Shown here: positions 17,919 through 27,000 of the stretch, one piece after another
Position numbering within the stretch: position 1 is the first letter of the stretch
How the letters are laid out: each line of letters starts with the position of its first letter
Source: an uncultured Bacteroidales bacterium
GTDB lineage: Bacteria; Bacteroidota; Bacteroidia; Bacteroidales; UBA932
Length of the DNA: 42,746 bases
NCBI GenBank assembly: GCA_900318355.1
Contig: ONKE01000008.1
Coordinates: 1-42,746 of the forward strand
Direction: 5' to 3'
The notes under the pieces: model-generated
Databases searched by the model: none
What the model was told of the DNA's origin: nothing
What the model saw: only the letters and a program-made list of their open reading frames with translations
Position numbers and translations under genes: made by a program

Positions 17919-18866
17919 ATGCTGGTAGCGGGAAAGGCAACCCCGCGCTTGTCCAGGGACCTTGGAGACTATCCGGAAGGGATAGTCATTCCCGTCGACA
18001 AGCCGTTCCGGTGGACGTCGGCCGACGTTGTCCGGAAGGTCAAGTACGCCGCTTTCCGCCATTTCGGGAGCAAGAAAATCAAGGTTGGGCACGCCGGTAC
18101 GCTGGATCCTCTGGCGACGGGCGTGCTGCTTGTATGCATAGGGAAGGCGACCAAGCAGGCCGAGGCCCTTCAGAGGAGCGACAAGGAATACGTGGCGGGT
18201 ATCACTTTCGGCGCCACGACGCCTTCCTACGACCTCGAGAAGGAGATTGACCGGTTCTACCCGGTCGACGGAGTGTCGAAAGAGGCCCTGCAGGCCGTTC
18301 TGCCGCATTTTCTCGGAGAACAGGAGCAGGTAGCGCCGCTGTTTTCAGCCAAATCCGCGGGTGGCGTCCGCGCCTACGAACTGGCCCGCAAGCGTCTCCG
18401 CCAGGCCCTCAAAGACGGCCTCCCCTTCGAAGACTCCGAGGATCTCCTCACCCGCCAGCAAATCCGCATCGACGCCCTCGAACTCCTCCGCTTCACTCCC
18501 TGTCATTCTGAGCCTGCCGAAGAATCTGCCGTCCCCTGTCATTCTGAGCCCGCCGAAGAATCTGCCGCCCCCTGTCATTCTGAGCCCGCCGAAGAATCTG
18601 CCGCCACCTGTCATTCCGAGCCCGCCGAAGAATCCAACCCATCCTCCCGCATCAACCTCACCAATAACAGCGCCCTGGGCCTGCCGCGGGCGGAAGTCCG
18701 CGTCGCCTGCAGCAAAGGCACGTACATCCGCGCCCTCGCCCGCGACCTCGGCGAAGCCCTCGGGAGCGGCGCCCACCTCGACAGCCTTTGCCGCACCAAA
18801 ACCGGCGGAATCGCCGTCGAAGACGCCTTGTCCCTTGACGAGGCCCTAGCATTACTGAACGAATAA
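17919..18866 (+). CDS. truB: tRNA pseudouridine(55) synthase TruB with an in-frame repeat insertion
   Basis: 315 aa; TruB makes pseudouridine 55 in the tRNA T-loop. The substrate and catalytic motif GHAGTLDPLATGVL carries Asp63, and KGTYIRALARDLGE marks the second half of the catalytic domain. Between residues about 195 and 240 an insert repeats CHSEPAEES four times at 12-residue spacing, with Ala/Pro-rich spacers. It splits the catalytic domain before the strand AEVRVACSKGTYIRAL and is encoded by a DNA repeat (18501-18635). The frame is preserved, so the protein may still be active with a surface loop. The start directly abuts rpiB. Confidence 0.93.
   Translation: MLVAGKATPRLSRDLGDYPEGIVIPVDKPFRWTSADVVRKVKYAAFRHFGSKKIKVGHAGTLDPLATGVLLVCIGKATKQAEALQRSDKEYVAGITFGATTPSYDLEKEIDRFYPVDGVSKEALQAVLPHFLGEQEQVAPLFSAKSAGGVRAYELARKRLRQALKDGLPFEDSEDLLTRQQIRIDALELLRFTPCHSEPAEESAVPCHSEPAEESAAPCHSEPAEESAATCHSEPAEESNPSSRINLTNNSALGLPRAEVRVACSKGTYIRALARDLGEALGSGAHLDSLCRTKTGGIAVEDALSLDEALALLNE
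18501..18635. repeat. Four tandem 36-bp repeats inside truB (TGTCATTCTGAG type)
   Basis: Units starting TGTCATTCTGAGCC begin at 18501, 18537, 18573 and (as TGTCATTCCGAGCC) at 18609, exactly 36 bp apart, each followed by CGCCGAAGAATC or a close variant. From memory, TGTCATTCTGAG...CGAAGAATC is a repeat seen in many bacterial genomes, usually between genes. Here the period is a multiple of three and it reads through without a stop. It is not a CRISPR: the spacers are short and nearly identical. Confidence 0.85.
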
Positions 18867-18878
18867 GAAGCTTTCGCT

Positions 18879-19934
18879 ATGCAACAGCGCACATACCGCG
18901 TGGCCGGACTGGCCTTTACAATCGAGCTGGAATCGCCCTGGCGCTTCATGGAATACACGCCTGCCGTGGCGGAGCGGATAGCCCGCGCAGCGGCCGGAGA
19001 GCCCCTTCCGATAGTGCCTACACGCGCTGGCGACGACGTCCCGGCAAGGACCTTCATCCAGCGCCGCGAAGACCTCCCGGAAAGCCGCACTCCCTTCGAC
19101 CTGGACTTCAGCCAATACGAGCCTTTCCGCACCTCGGACGACGCCGAGACCGTCTTCCGCCTGAAAGTATGCGCCGGCGAGCCCGAATGGGTGGCACGCG
19201 ACATGGAAAACGGCTCCACAAAGCTTCTGATGAAGGTCGACGAACAGATGCCCTGCTACTACATCTACGAAAATGCCGGGCGCACCCTGTTTGAATTCGA
19301 CGCCGACCGCGGCCATATCGCCGGCACCCTATGCATCTCCGAAGACACCCGAAGCGGCGAATATTACCCCAAACCAGGCGTCAGGTCTTATTTGACGCAG
19401 TTTCAGATAAACACCGCCCTGATGATGCTCTACACCTACGCTTGCTGCCGCCGCGGAAAGCTCCTCATGCACGCCTCGGTGATACGCCTCGACGGCAAGG
19501 CCCAACTCTTCCTGGGCCGCAGCGGCACCGGCAAGAGCACCCACAGCCACCTCTGGCTGGACCATATCCCCGGCTGCGACCTCGTCAACGATGACAACCC
19601 CGTCATCAGCGCCGAAGACGGCCACATCTACGTCTACGGAACCCCCTGGAGCGGCAAAACCCCATGCTACCGCAACATCCGCGTCCCGGTCAGGGCCATC
19701 GTCCGCCTCGAACAGGCTCCCGAAAACAAGATCGCTCCCCTCCCCGGACTCCAGGCCTATGCCAGCATCATCGCCTCCTGCTCCAGCATACGCTGGGACC
19801 GCCCGCTGATGGACGCTCTCTGCTCCACCTCGGAAGCCATCGCCTCGCAGATCCCCTGCTACCACCTCGACTGCCTCCCCGACGCCGAAGCCGCACGCAT
19901 TTGTTGCGAAGGCGTGATCGCAAAAATGCTATGA
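18879..19934 (+). CDS. HprK-like (PEP carboxykinase-fold) kinase, orphan
   Basis: 351 aa. The C-terminal half has a Walker A loop GRSGTGKST at 213-221 (Lys219) followed by NDDNPVI (237-243), the arrangement of the HPr kinase/phosphorylase C-terminal domain. The first 190 or so residues are not recognisable to me. No HPr, PqqD-like or peptide-modification partner is next to it. It starts 12 bp after truB and may be in the same operon. Such HprK-related proteins occur in Bacteroidota and in peptide biosynthesis loci; the substrate here is unknown. The gene ends directly in front of a hairpin element. Confidence 0.7.
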   Translation: MQQRTYRVAGLAFTIELESPWRFMEYTPAVAERIARAAAGEPLPIVPTRAGDDVPARTFIQRREDLPESRTPFDLDFSQYEPFRTSDDAETVFRLKVCAGEPEWVARDMENGSTKLLMKVDEQMPCYYIYENAGRTLFEFDADRGHIAGTLCISEDTRSGEYYPKPGVRSYLTQFQINTALMMLYTYACCRRGKLLMHASVIRLDGKAQLFLGRSGTGKSTHSHLWLDHIPGCDLVNDDNPVISAEDGHIYVYGTPWSGKTPCYRNIRVPVRAIVRLEQAPENKIAPLPGLQAYASIIASCSSIRWDRPLMDALCSTSEAIASQIPCYHLDCLPDAEAARICCEGVIAKML

Positions 19935-19937
19935 GCC

Positions 19938-19994
19938 AACAACTTATGCAAAGAGCCTCATTCGTTTTTTGATGAGGCATTTCACGTAAAGATA
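19938..19994. repeat. Hairpin element, copy A
   Basis: The block TTATGCAAAGAGCCTC (19944-19959) is identical to one in copy B at 23137-23152. GCCTCA (19955-19960) pairs with TGAGGC (19973-19978), and the lower stem is degenerate. The right flank GTAAAGA also matches copy B. It lies 13 nt after the stop of the kinase gene, the same distance as copy B from its upstream stop codon. It could serve as a terminator, although no long T-run follows the hairpin. Confidence 0.6.
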
Positions 19995-20076
19995 TATCAC
20001 TCAAGCAATCAGCATCCACGCTAAAAAAATTCCGTTTCAGTTTTTTTAAACGGATAAGGTTTAGCACCTTTGCATC

Positions 20077-21003
20077 ATGGATGCTCATGGGAATAAAACG
20101 CCGATTTGCTATCATGTCTACCAGAGGAGCAACGATGGTGGGCTACTATTTTATTGTGCAAAGGATTTTCTGGTAACCTACACCATTGTAAGCGTTTGTG
20201 CCCGGAAAAGGGGAATCATAGTTCTCGGGTTTTGCCAAATGTTCGACCACATCCACGGATTGTTTGTGGTTCAAACGCCTGAAGAACTGTCAGACTTTGT
20301 CCGGGACTATTCGGCCATGATAGCCAGGGAATTCAATCGGGCAACCGGGCGGACTGGTCCCGTCCTGGAGCATTCTTTCGGCCGCGCGGCCAAAGTTGGA
20401 GACAAAAAAATCAGGACGGCGCTGGCATATCTTTATAACAATCCGGTCGAACGGAAACTCTGTACACGGGCAGAAGATTACCGATGGAATTATCTGGCAT
20501 TCGCTCGATCAAAGTCTCCATTCTCGAGGCCGCTCGTTTTTCGGGATGCCGGTATCCCGATGCGGAAAGCTATCCGGGAGGTACAGTATGTCCATCGTTC
20601 AGGAGCATTCCTCAACCACACGCTACTGTCACGACTGTTCCGGAGGCTGGATTCTCAAGAGATTAATCAGTTGACTGACTGGATTATCGATCTCTGGAGT
20701 TTTATTTCCTACGATTCAGCCATCCGCTATTATGGATCATTCGATCAGATGATTCTGGCGTTTGCTAGCAACACCGGCAGCGAATACGATATTCGTGAAT
20801 CATTCGACGCTCGCTCAGATCAGGTTTATCTGAAAATGACCTTACTTCTGATGAAAGCTTTTCCTACGCTCGATCCAATTTCTGTATCAGCCATGGACAT
20901 CAGTAAAAAGATTTCCCTCTACTGGTGGTTGCGCGACCGGACAAACGCCAACTCGCGCCAGATCGAGAAATATCTCCACTTGCAAACTATCCGCCGCGAA
21001 TAA
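20077..21003 (+). CDS. REP-associated tyrosine transposase-type protein (Y1/HUH family)
   Basis: 308 aa. The N-terminal half is a Y1_Tnp (IS200-like) domain: the HUH metal-binding motif is MFDHIHGLFV (H58-I-H60), and the nucleophilic Tyr is probably Tyr78 in VRDYSAMIAREFN. YLYNNPVERKLCTRAEDYRWNY is also typical of the TnpA_REP group. The C-terminal 150 residues end in a likely helix-turn-helix region. These proteins nick single-stranded DNA at hairpins (REPs). The gene is AT-richer than its flanks and lies between two related hairpins. Upstream, CCGTTT and AAACGG (20031-20052) form another small hairpin. Confidence 0.85.
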   Translation: MDAHGNKTPICYHVYQRSNDGGLLFYCAKDFLVTYTIVSVCARKRGIIVLGFCQMFDHIHGLFVVQTPEELSDFVRDYSAMIAREFNRATGRTGPVLEHSFGRAAKVGDKKIRTALAYLYNNPVERKLCTRAEDYRWNYLAFARSKSPFSRPLVFRDAGIPMRKAIREVQYVHRSGAFLNHTLLSRLFRRLDSQEINQLTDWIIDLWSFISYDSAIRYYGSFDQMILAFASNTGSEYDIRESFDARSDQVYLKMTLLLMKAFPTLDPISVSAMDISKKISLYWWLRDRTNANSRQIEKYLHLQTIRRE

Positions 21004-21086
21004 ATTCGCCACCCGGCACATACGACAAAAAACCCCGAAGATTACTCATCTTCTCACGAAAGTCATCGTTTATCGAAAACTTTCTG

Positions 21087-21094
21087 TATTTTTG
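21087..21094 (+). promoter_or_regulatory. -7 element for the following lipoprotein gene (TATTTTTG)
   Basis: Perfect TAnnTTTG. It lies 158 bp before the proposed ATG at 21253, giving a long leader. The rest of the 249-bp gap 21004-21252 shows no other feature I can name. Confidence 0.45.
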
Positions 21095-21252
21095 TACAAA
21101 AAAAGGAATAATCTGTTTCGACAAATGGCCGCCATCTGGAGTTGAACGGCGTTTCCGAAGAATCTGACAAACTGTGCACTGTTGCAAAACACGTCCGAAT
21201 ACATATTGAACTCAGCAAAACCGACTTCATCAACAAAGAACAATATCCGACT

Positions 21253-23127
21253 ATGAAAAAATATATCTTTCTCGGACTCATCTCCCTATCGTTTTTCTCC
21301 TGTGGGAAGAATACTAATGGAAGCAGCTCTACGCCAAAAGAATGCAGCCTTCAAGGTTTTGCACAGAAAGGCCAGTTCACCAAAGGATCCCAGGTAACGG
21401 CGTTTGCCGTTGGGCCAGACCTGGTGGCAACCGGAGAAAGCTTCCCCTCCAACATCTCCGATGATCTGGGCTCATTCAGCATTTCCGGCAAAACGACGGC
21501 TCCTTTCCTTGAACTCCGTGCCGAAGGATACTATTTCAATGAGCTGGAGGGGGCCATCTCCCACAGCCCGCTTTATCTCGAAGCCTTTGTAAAGGCTGAC
21601 GATATTGAAGCCAATATCAACTTGATGACTACGGCCATCCGCCCTCGCGTAAAAAAACTTATCCGGGAAGGAAAATCTTTTCAAGCAGCTGTCTCCCAGG
21701 CTCAAAATGAATTCCTCAATGCATTTGGATTCTCCGGGGATGCTGACAGTTTCGACCACCTGGACATCACCGGCACCTCGGAATCTGACGGTATGCTTCT
21801 AGCTTTTGCCTGCATGGTCCAGAATGGCCGCAGCGCCGCAGAAGTCACCACTCTTATCCAAGAAATCGCCTCGGATCTGGAGAACACTGGAGACCTGACA
21901 CCATCCGTATTTGACAAGACTTTTTCAAAGGCAAAGACAGTCAATCCTTTCGCCGTCATTGAGAATATGGCCCGGTACTATTCTGAAAAACGACTCGCAG
22001 TCAACACCGTACCACCCTTCTGGAAATATCTCGACAGCAACTACAATGCACCTTTCCTATTGGTTGACCACGAATCTTTCCCCTTCCTCCCTGAACCCGT
22101 AAATGTCGTTTCAAGTCCATTTAAATCCGCGGATGCAATATCTGGCGAGTTGGATGCTCTCTCCTCCATCAATTTCACCGTCGAGGCGGATATCCCGGGC
22201 GCCACTGCCACAAAGCAACAACTCTTCGGGCCGGCATACCATATAACATTCCGGATACCGGCCAATGAAAGCATGGAAGAACGCACGGCGCATATCATTT
22301 TCAAAGATGCCCGTGGCAATATCCTAGCCCAGCGGGAATACGTCCAAGGCGCTGGTCTACAGTACCTTATCCTACAAGAGCCCGAAACGACCAAAGCAAC
22401 AACCACTGGATGGATAAGTCCATTTCACGAGGACATTGAACTATCTGTGAACGGAATATCATATCGGACACAACGATTCAGAGATCTAGGCTATGCGCTT
22501 GGCGTCGCTGTTACTCCCGCTGAATCTTATATCGTGAGCTATCCCGCCGGAAAGGTCCTCTATGGCGAGCACATCATCCGGGTCAGGACGACCATCGAAT
22601 CGAACCAGTCCCTATCGCAGGAAATGTATTACTGTGGAGCCCTAGCCCCGTATGACGGAATATCTGTCCCCAATCCCGCCAAGGTCTTTTTGGAACCATG
22701 TCTTGCTGCGGTAAAGATTGTTCCTCATCAAGCCGTCAGACACGTTGAGTTCGGTGCTTCAATGCCCCTATCCGGAACGGCATCTTTTGTTGTCAACCCA
22801 AAGAATCTCTCTTATTTCCCGGACGTCAACCCGAATATTTTATTCGACGACGGCACGGGGGGAAATATCTCAATTGATGTACCTTACGGGGCTGAATCTA
22901 TCTTTTGCGTCACTTTCCCCCAAGTTATTGAATCCGGCCTTCGCATAAACTATACTATCAATGCAGATGGTATCATAATTCAGAATAGTTATACAGCTAT
23001 TGACTTAACTGAACTGCAAGCGGGAAACCTGTACACATTTTACTTCGGTCTAGACGAGGTAAGATATACTATCAGCAAGTACGTCCCGGAGGACGACACA
23101 ACTATTGCAATTACCAAAGTGCAATGA
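21253..23127 (+). CDS. Large surface lipoprotein of unknown function
   Basis: 624 aa from the ATG at 21253; an in-frame ATG at 21142 is also open, but only the later start gives a signal peptide. MKKYIFLGLISLSFFSC places the lipobox Cys at residue 17. A beta-rich, carboxypeptidase-regulatory-like stretch follows (GQFTKGSQVTAFAVG, about residues 40-55), then a helical section, then beta-sandwich-like sequence to the end. The last 35 residues (LQAGNLYTFYFGLDEVRYTI) recall the end of fimbrillin-type domains, but weakly. Codon use is AT-richer than the housekeeping genes. It sits with the transposase gene between two matching hairpins and may be part of a transferred segment. Confidence 0.75.
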   Translation: MKKYIFLGLISLSFFSCGKNTNGSSSTPKECSLQGFAQKGQFTKGSQVTAFAVGPDLVATGESFPSNISDDLGSFSISGKTTAPFLELRAEGYYFNELEGAISHSPLYLEAFVKADDIEANINLMTTAIRPRVKKLIREGKSFQAAVSQAQNEFLNAFGFSGDADSFDHLDITGTSESDGMLLAFACMVQNGRSAAEVTTLIQEIASDLENTGDLTPSVFDKTFSKAKTVNPFAVIENMARYYSEKRLAVNTVPPFWKYLDSNYNAPFLLVDHESFPFLPEPVNVVSSPFKSADAISGELDALSSINFTVEADIPGATATKQQLFGPAYHITFRIPANESMEERTAHIIFKDARGNILAQREYVQGAGLQYLILQEPETTKATTTGWISPFHEDIELSVNGISYRTQRFRDLGYALGVAVTPAESYIVSYPAGKVLYGEHIIRVRTTIESNQSLSQEMYYCGALAPYDGISVPNPAKVFLEPCLAAVKIVPHQAVRHVEFGASMPLSGTASFVVNPKNLSYFPDVNPNILFDDGTGGNISIDVPYGAESIFCVTFPQVIESGLRINYTINADGIIIQNSYTAIDLTELQAGNLYTFYFGLDEVRYTISKYVPEDDTTIAITKVQ

Positions 23128-23130
23128 ATT

Positions 23131-23188
23131 AGCAGCTTATGCAAAGAGCCTCCCCTGAATTCAGAGGAGGCTCTTTGCGTAAAGAACA
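23131..23188. repeat. Hairpin element, copy B (also a likely bidirectional terminator)
   Basis: A perfect 13-bp stem, GCAAAGAGCCTCC (23141-23153) with GGAGGCTCTTTGC (23166-23178), encloses a further palindrome CTGAATTCAG. Flanks AGCAGCTTAT and GTAAAGA match copy A at 19938. It separates the convergent lipoprotein gene and nuclease sequence. The stem could terminate both, though neither side has a long T-run. Confidence 0.7.
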
Positions 23189-23215
23189 AGATGTCAGCTT
23201 ACTAGCAAAAACAGT

Positions 23216-24043
23216 CTACCAGGACGATGCTGTGGCTTTTATCAGTTGCGCCTGCGACTCGCCGACTTTGGAAGCCAGGTTGGCGAAGAAGGTCATGCCA
23301 GTCTTCTTTTCGACTTCGGTCACGCTCACGCGGGCGCTCATGTCGAAGGAGTCGGCGCTAAGCTCGCCGTCAAGGTAGGCGAAATGGTCGTAGATGTAGG
23401 CGCAGGAGGTGTACGAACCGTTCTTGAGCCGGAGGAGAGCCTTGTAATAATGCGTCGGGACGGTGATGCGCATACCGGTGTTGCGGTCGGTGGTGGAGCG
23501 GGTGCTTCCCTCGACGATGCAGCCTGTCACTACATAGAGCGTGTCGCAGCCTTTCGCCCAGTAACGGACTTGACTCTCGAGCTGTGCCCAGAGATTGTTG
23601 TTGAAATCGTGGCACTGCGGAGTCATGTTGGTGCTGTAGAAGGTGGAGGCGTTGGCGGCGTAGCTGCTCAGGCGGTCGGCCGAAGGGAGTTGATGGCCCC
23701 TGGCGTAGGATGTGCTGCCGGTGTAGGTCGAGGTGACGTCTGGCTGCTGAGAGGACGGCAGAAGCGGATCGTAGCCCCAGGCGTCGGTCCGGTCGACATT
23801 TGCCTCGAGAATGCTGGCGTAGAGCGGATAGGCTACCCAAAGGGAAACCTTGTTGGAGGCATCCCAGAGGAAAGACCAGTTGCGCACCGTCTTTCCGCCA
23901 AGCTGCAGATCGTTGTGGGTGTAGAACGCCCCGGCATCGCTGCGGGCAGGCATTTCCATCCACCCTGCATAGGTCTGTGAGCTCTCACTCCCGGAACCAC
24001 CTCCGGAGGGGTTGTCCCCTCCGGAGCCGGAACCGGAGCCACT
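23216..24043 (-). pseudogene. DNA/RNA non-specific endonuclease domain cut off by an in-frame TGA
   Basis: This stretch is in the same frame as the upstream giant lipoprotein and follows its TGA (24044-24046) directly: 28 codons of Gly/Ser-rich linker, then 247 more from the first Met at 23959. The enzyme part is of the NUC1 (Serratia nuclease-like) type: YARGHQLPSADR carries the catalytic His (H89 of the Met-started piece; the usual DRGH Asp is Ala), NMTPQ follows, and FNNNLWAQLE supplies the metal-binding Asn (N120), then LYVVTG. On its own it has no signal peptide and no visible ribosome site, so it is best read as the C-terminal domain of the upstream protein, separated by a nonsense change or expressed by read-through. 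Confidence 0.7.
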
Positions 24044-27000
24044 TCACTCGTTGGTCACGGAAACATTTTTAATCTCCCAGGTGCCAGCCTTTTTGGCTGT
24101 AGACACATACTTGAAGGCGAACTGGCACTTCTTTCCTGCAAAACTGCTCAAACTGACCTTTGTATCGACCCAGGTCCAGCTAGTTCCGGTAGGATAGGCT
24201 GACATGGTTGCCTGAGACCAGGTACCATTCTCTTCCCGAACCATCACGGCAATCTCATTCTGCATCGTACCGAAGTACCGACCAGCCTGCTGAAAAGCAA
24301 GGGTCGCTGCATCTTCGTTGGTTAAGTCGATGACCGGAGAAATCAGCCACGATTCAGCAGCATAGTTAGTATTATTGATGTATGCCGTAACTTTTGCGCC
24401 ATAGCTCGAGTTGAATCCCCAAATAGATGTTGCCCCGGACGGGAGGGTAACATTATCGATGGTAAACTCCCCTTGAGTTGTCATTGTGGACTCGAACAGG
24501 GTCGTAGCCGTCGGCACGTCGCCCTCTGAAGTAATGGTGATATCATCCATTCCCCAAAGCGTTATTTGATGATCGGAATTATGTTTACTCGGAAAACCAA
24601 TAGCATCAAAAACAGCATTTGCATTCAGCTTGACAGTTGCCTGCGGATAGAAGACAAACTCATTGGATCCCTGCTTGAAAGTCAGATTGGCCTTGGAAGC
24701 GTTTACGGCGCTCTCCGTCGTCAAACCGGTGACCTTGATACGCATGCCGACATAGGCGTCGAAGTTGGCGTTGAGCTGGGCGAGGGTAACCTCGTGCAGA
24801 GGAATGGCGGTCGTGGTCGTAACGGTTGCCTGGGAGACATCGATGTCGGTGACTTCGAGAAGGCCGTTGTAGATCTTGCCCTTGCCGGAAACGGCGCCGT
24901 TGATCACCTGGCCGGCCACGAGGCCGTGGTTGTTCTTATAGATGGTGATACCTTCGGTACCATCTTCAATATAAGCGTAGCGGGTATCGGACGCAGGGGC
25001 GTAGGTGACGACCCAGTCCTTGACAGTACCGGAGAAGGCGACATCGTTAGTGGCTTCACCAATCGTGGTCTTAACGGCGGCAAGGGTGAGGGTGGGTGTC
25101 TGAGGATCGGGATCCGTGGGGGTAGTGCCTTCCTTGACCGTCACCGTGAAGGAAGCGGTCGCAGGCTTGTAGGTGTCGTTGCCTTCAAAGGTCAGCGTAA
25201 AGACAGCCGTACCGGCCTCCTTGGCCACGATGATTCTTTCGCCGGTCTGGGCGACCGTGACGTCCGCGACGTCCGTTTTGTCGGAAACCGGGTTCAGGCC
25301 GGAAACTGCCGAACGCGCTGCAGACGGTCCTACCCAGGGAGTCGGGAGATTTATCGTCTCACCGACCGTCATTTCGAAGGAAGCGGGGTCGTAGGAAAGC
25401 GACACTTCGGTGCGGTTGTCGGTCTGCTCCTTGACCGTCACGAAATCCTGGCCATAGACGCTGAACTGATAGGTCGTGCCGGAAGAAGTGGTATAGATGG
25501 CCGGGAAACCAATCACATCCACGGTAGCTCCGGCGGCGATTTCCAGCGTCGTGGCGACATTGAGACGGCCCGAGATCTGGCGCTGTCCCTGCTCGATGGT
25601 AAAGTTGCCCTTCTTGTTGGTCAGGGCGACGGCTTCCGGGATGGTGGCGTCGACAATCTTGACATACATGCTCTCGTAGGCAAGATAGTCGTCCAGGATC
25701 TGAGCCACGGTCGCCTCGGTGGGAACGGGGGCCGAGTCCGCATCGGTGATGACGACGTCATCGCCGAAGGTGACGGACTTGATCTCGCGGAGGCCGCTGT
25801 AAATGTCCGTCGTACCTGAAATCGTACCGCTGATGACCTTGCCGGCGGTCAGCTGGGCGGAATTGCCGTACATCAGGATAGCGCCCGTCTCATCCTCCAG
25901 ATAGACGTTACCGCCATTGACATAGGTCACGACAATATCCTTGACCGTAACGGTGAACGTTTCACCGGCTTCGGCGCACCACGCCTTGAGGTCGGCGACG
26001 GTCGAATAGGTGATTTCCGCAGACATGACCTTGACGGGAACCACGATTGAAGCGGGCTTGTAGGTGTTGTCGCCAGCATAGGTGATGGTGATTTTGCCGT
26101 TGCCGGGAGCAATACCCTTGATGGCGCTCGGATCTTCGGTGTAGCTGAAATATTCTTCGCCTTCGACGGAGACGGAGAGCTTTTCGCCATCCAGCTCATC
26201 GGAAACATCCTTGCCGTCAGTTGTCGTTACCGAGAGGGCGAATCCTTCAACAGTTTCGCCGACCTTGACTACGACTTCTGCAGGGGTGGCGGTGAAGGTA
26301 ATGGCAATACGCTCGTCGACAGGGCCGACCTCGCCGGCCTTGCGGTAGAGGGCGATGGCTTTCTGTCTGCTGTAGGAAGATGACTTGTAATAGCGGAAAC
26401 GCTTCTGGTCGGAGGCCGAATTGAAGCGCAGATAGGCCCCGCCGCTGACGATGTCGGCATTTCCATCCGCTGTGATGCTGATGGAATTGGCAATCGCCGT
26501 CTCGCCCTCCACAAGGCCGTTGGCATCGGACGTCTGACCGATATACTTGCCGGAAGCACTCTGGATGGTCCAACCGTCCGTAACTTCCGCCAGCGAGAAG
26601 GAGAACGCATCCACCGTCCCGGAAGAAAGGATGCCGTCGTCAGTAATGGTAACTTCCTTGTAGTCATTGCTGGCATCCAAAGTCTCAAGGCTTCCGTCCA
26701 TCGCAAGACTACCGTCTTCGTAGACAATCAGATACTGACCGGCAAGGAGCTCGTCGTCACTGTCGACCTTGACATAATATACGCTGCCAGACGGCTGGGG
26801 ATTGTCTTCCTCCTTGCCAAGCTGGGTGAAGACAAATTCCTGGGCCTCGGTATCGGCGGCGGTGAAGGTCACCTTGCCGGTGCGGGACTCCTTGGAAGTG
26901 TTTTCCTGGATGGTGATCCTGAAGATGTGCTCGGCCATGGCCTTGGTCTGGACGGCGGTGGCCCAGTCTACGTCGACCGCGGCGGTCACATCGACGTTGG

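Noticed and set aside
18501-18635. CRISPR-like array in truB
   Set aside because: Units are contiguous with almost identical 10-12-bp intervals, lie inside a gene frame, and no cas genes are near; it is a simple tandem repeat.
21142-21252. Upstream ATG at 21142 as the start of the AT-rich lipoprotein gene
   Set aside because: It would place 37 hydrophilic residues before the signal peptide and hide the lipobox; the ATG at 21253 gives a standard lipoprotein start.
24044-24046. TGA read as Gly or another amino acid by an altered genetic code
   Set aside because: Many genes in the window end in TGA at natural lengths with ATGA overlaps, so TGA is a normal stop here; only local read-through or mutation remains possible.
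24566-25819. 417-codon + strand frame opposite the giant lipoprotein, and the 498-codon one at 26927-28423
   Set aside because: Both are antisense to a protein with clear domains and signal peptide; their translations are Gly/Asp/Val-rich shadows.
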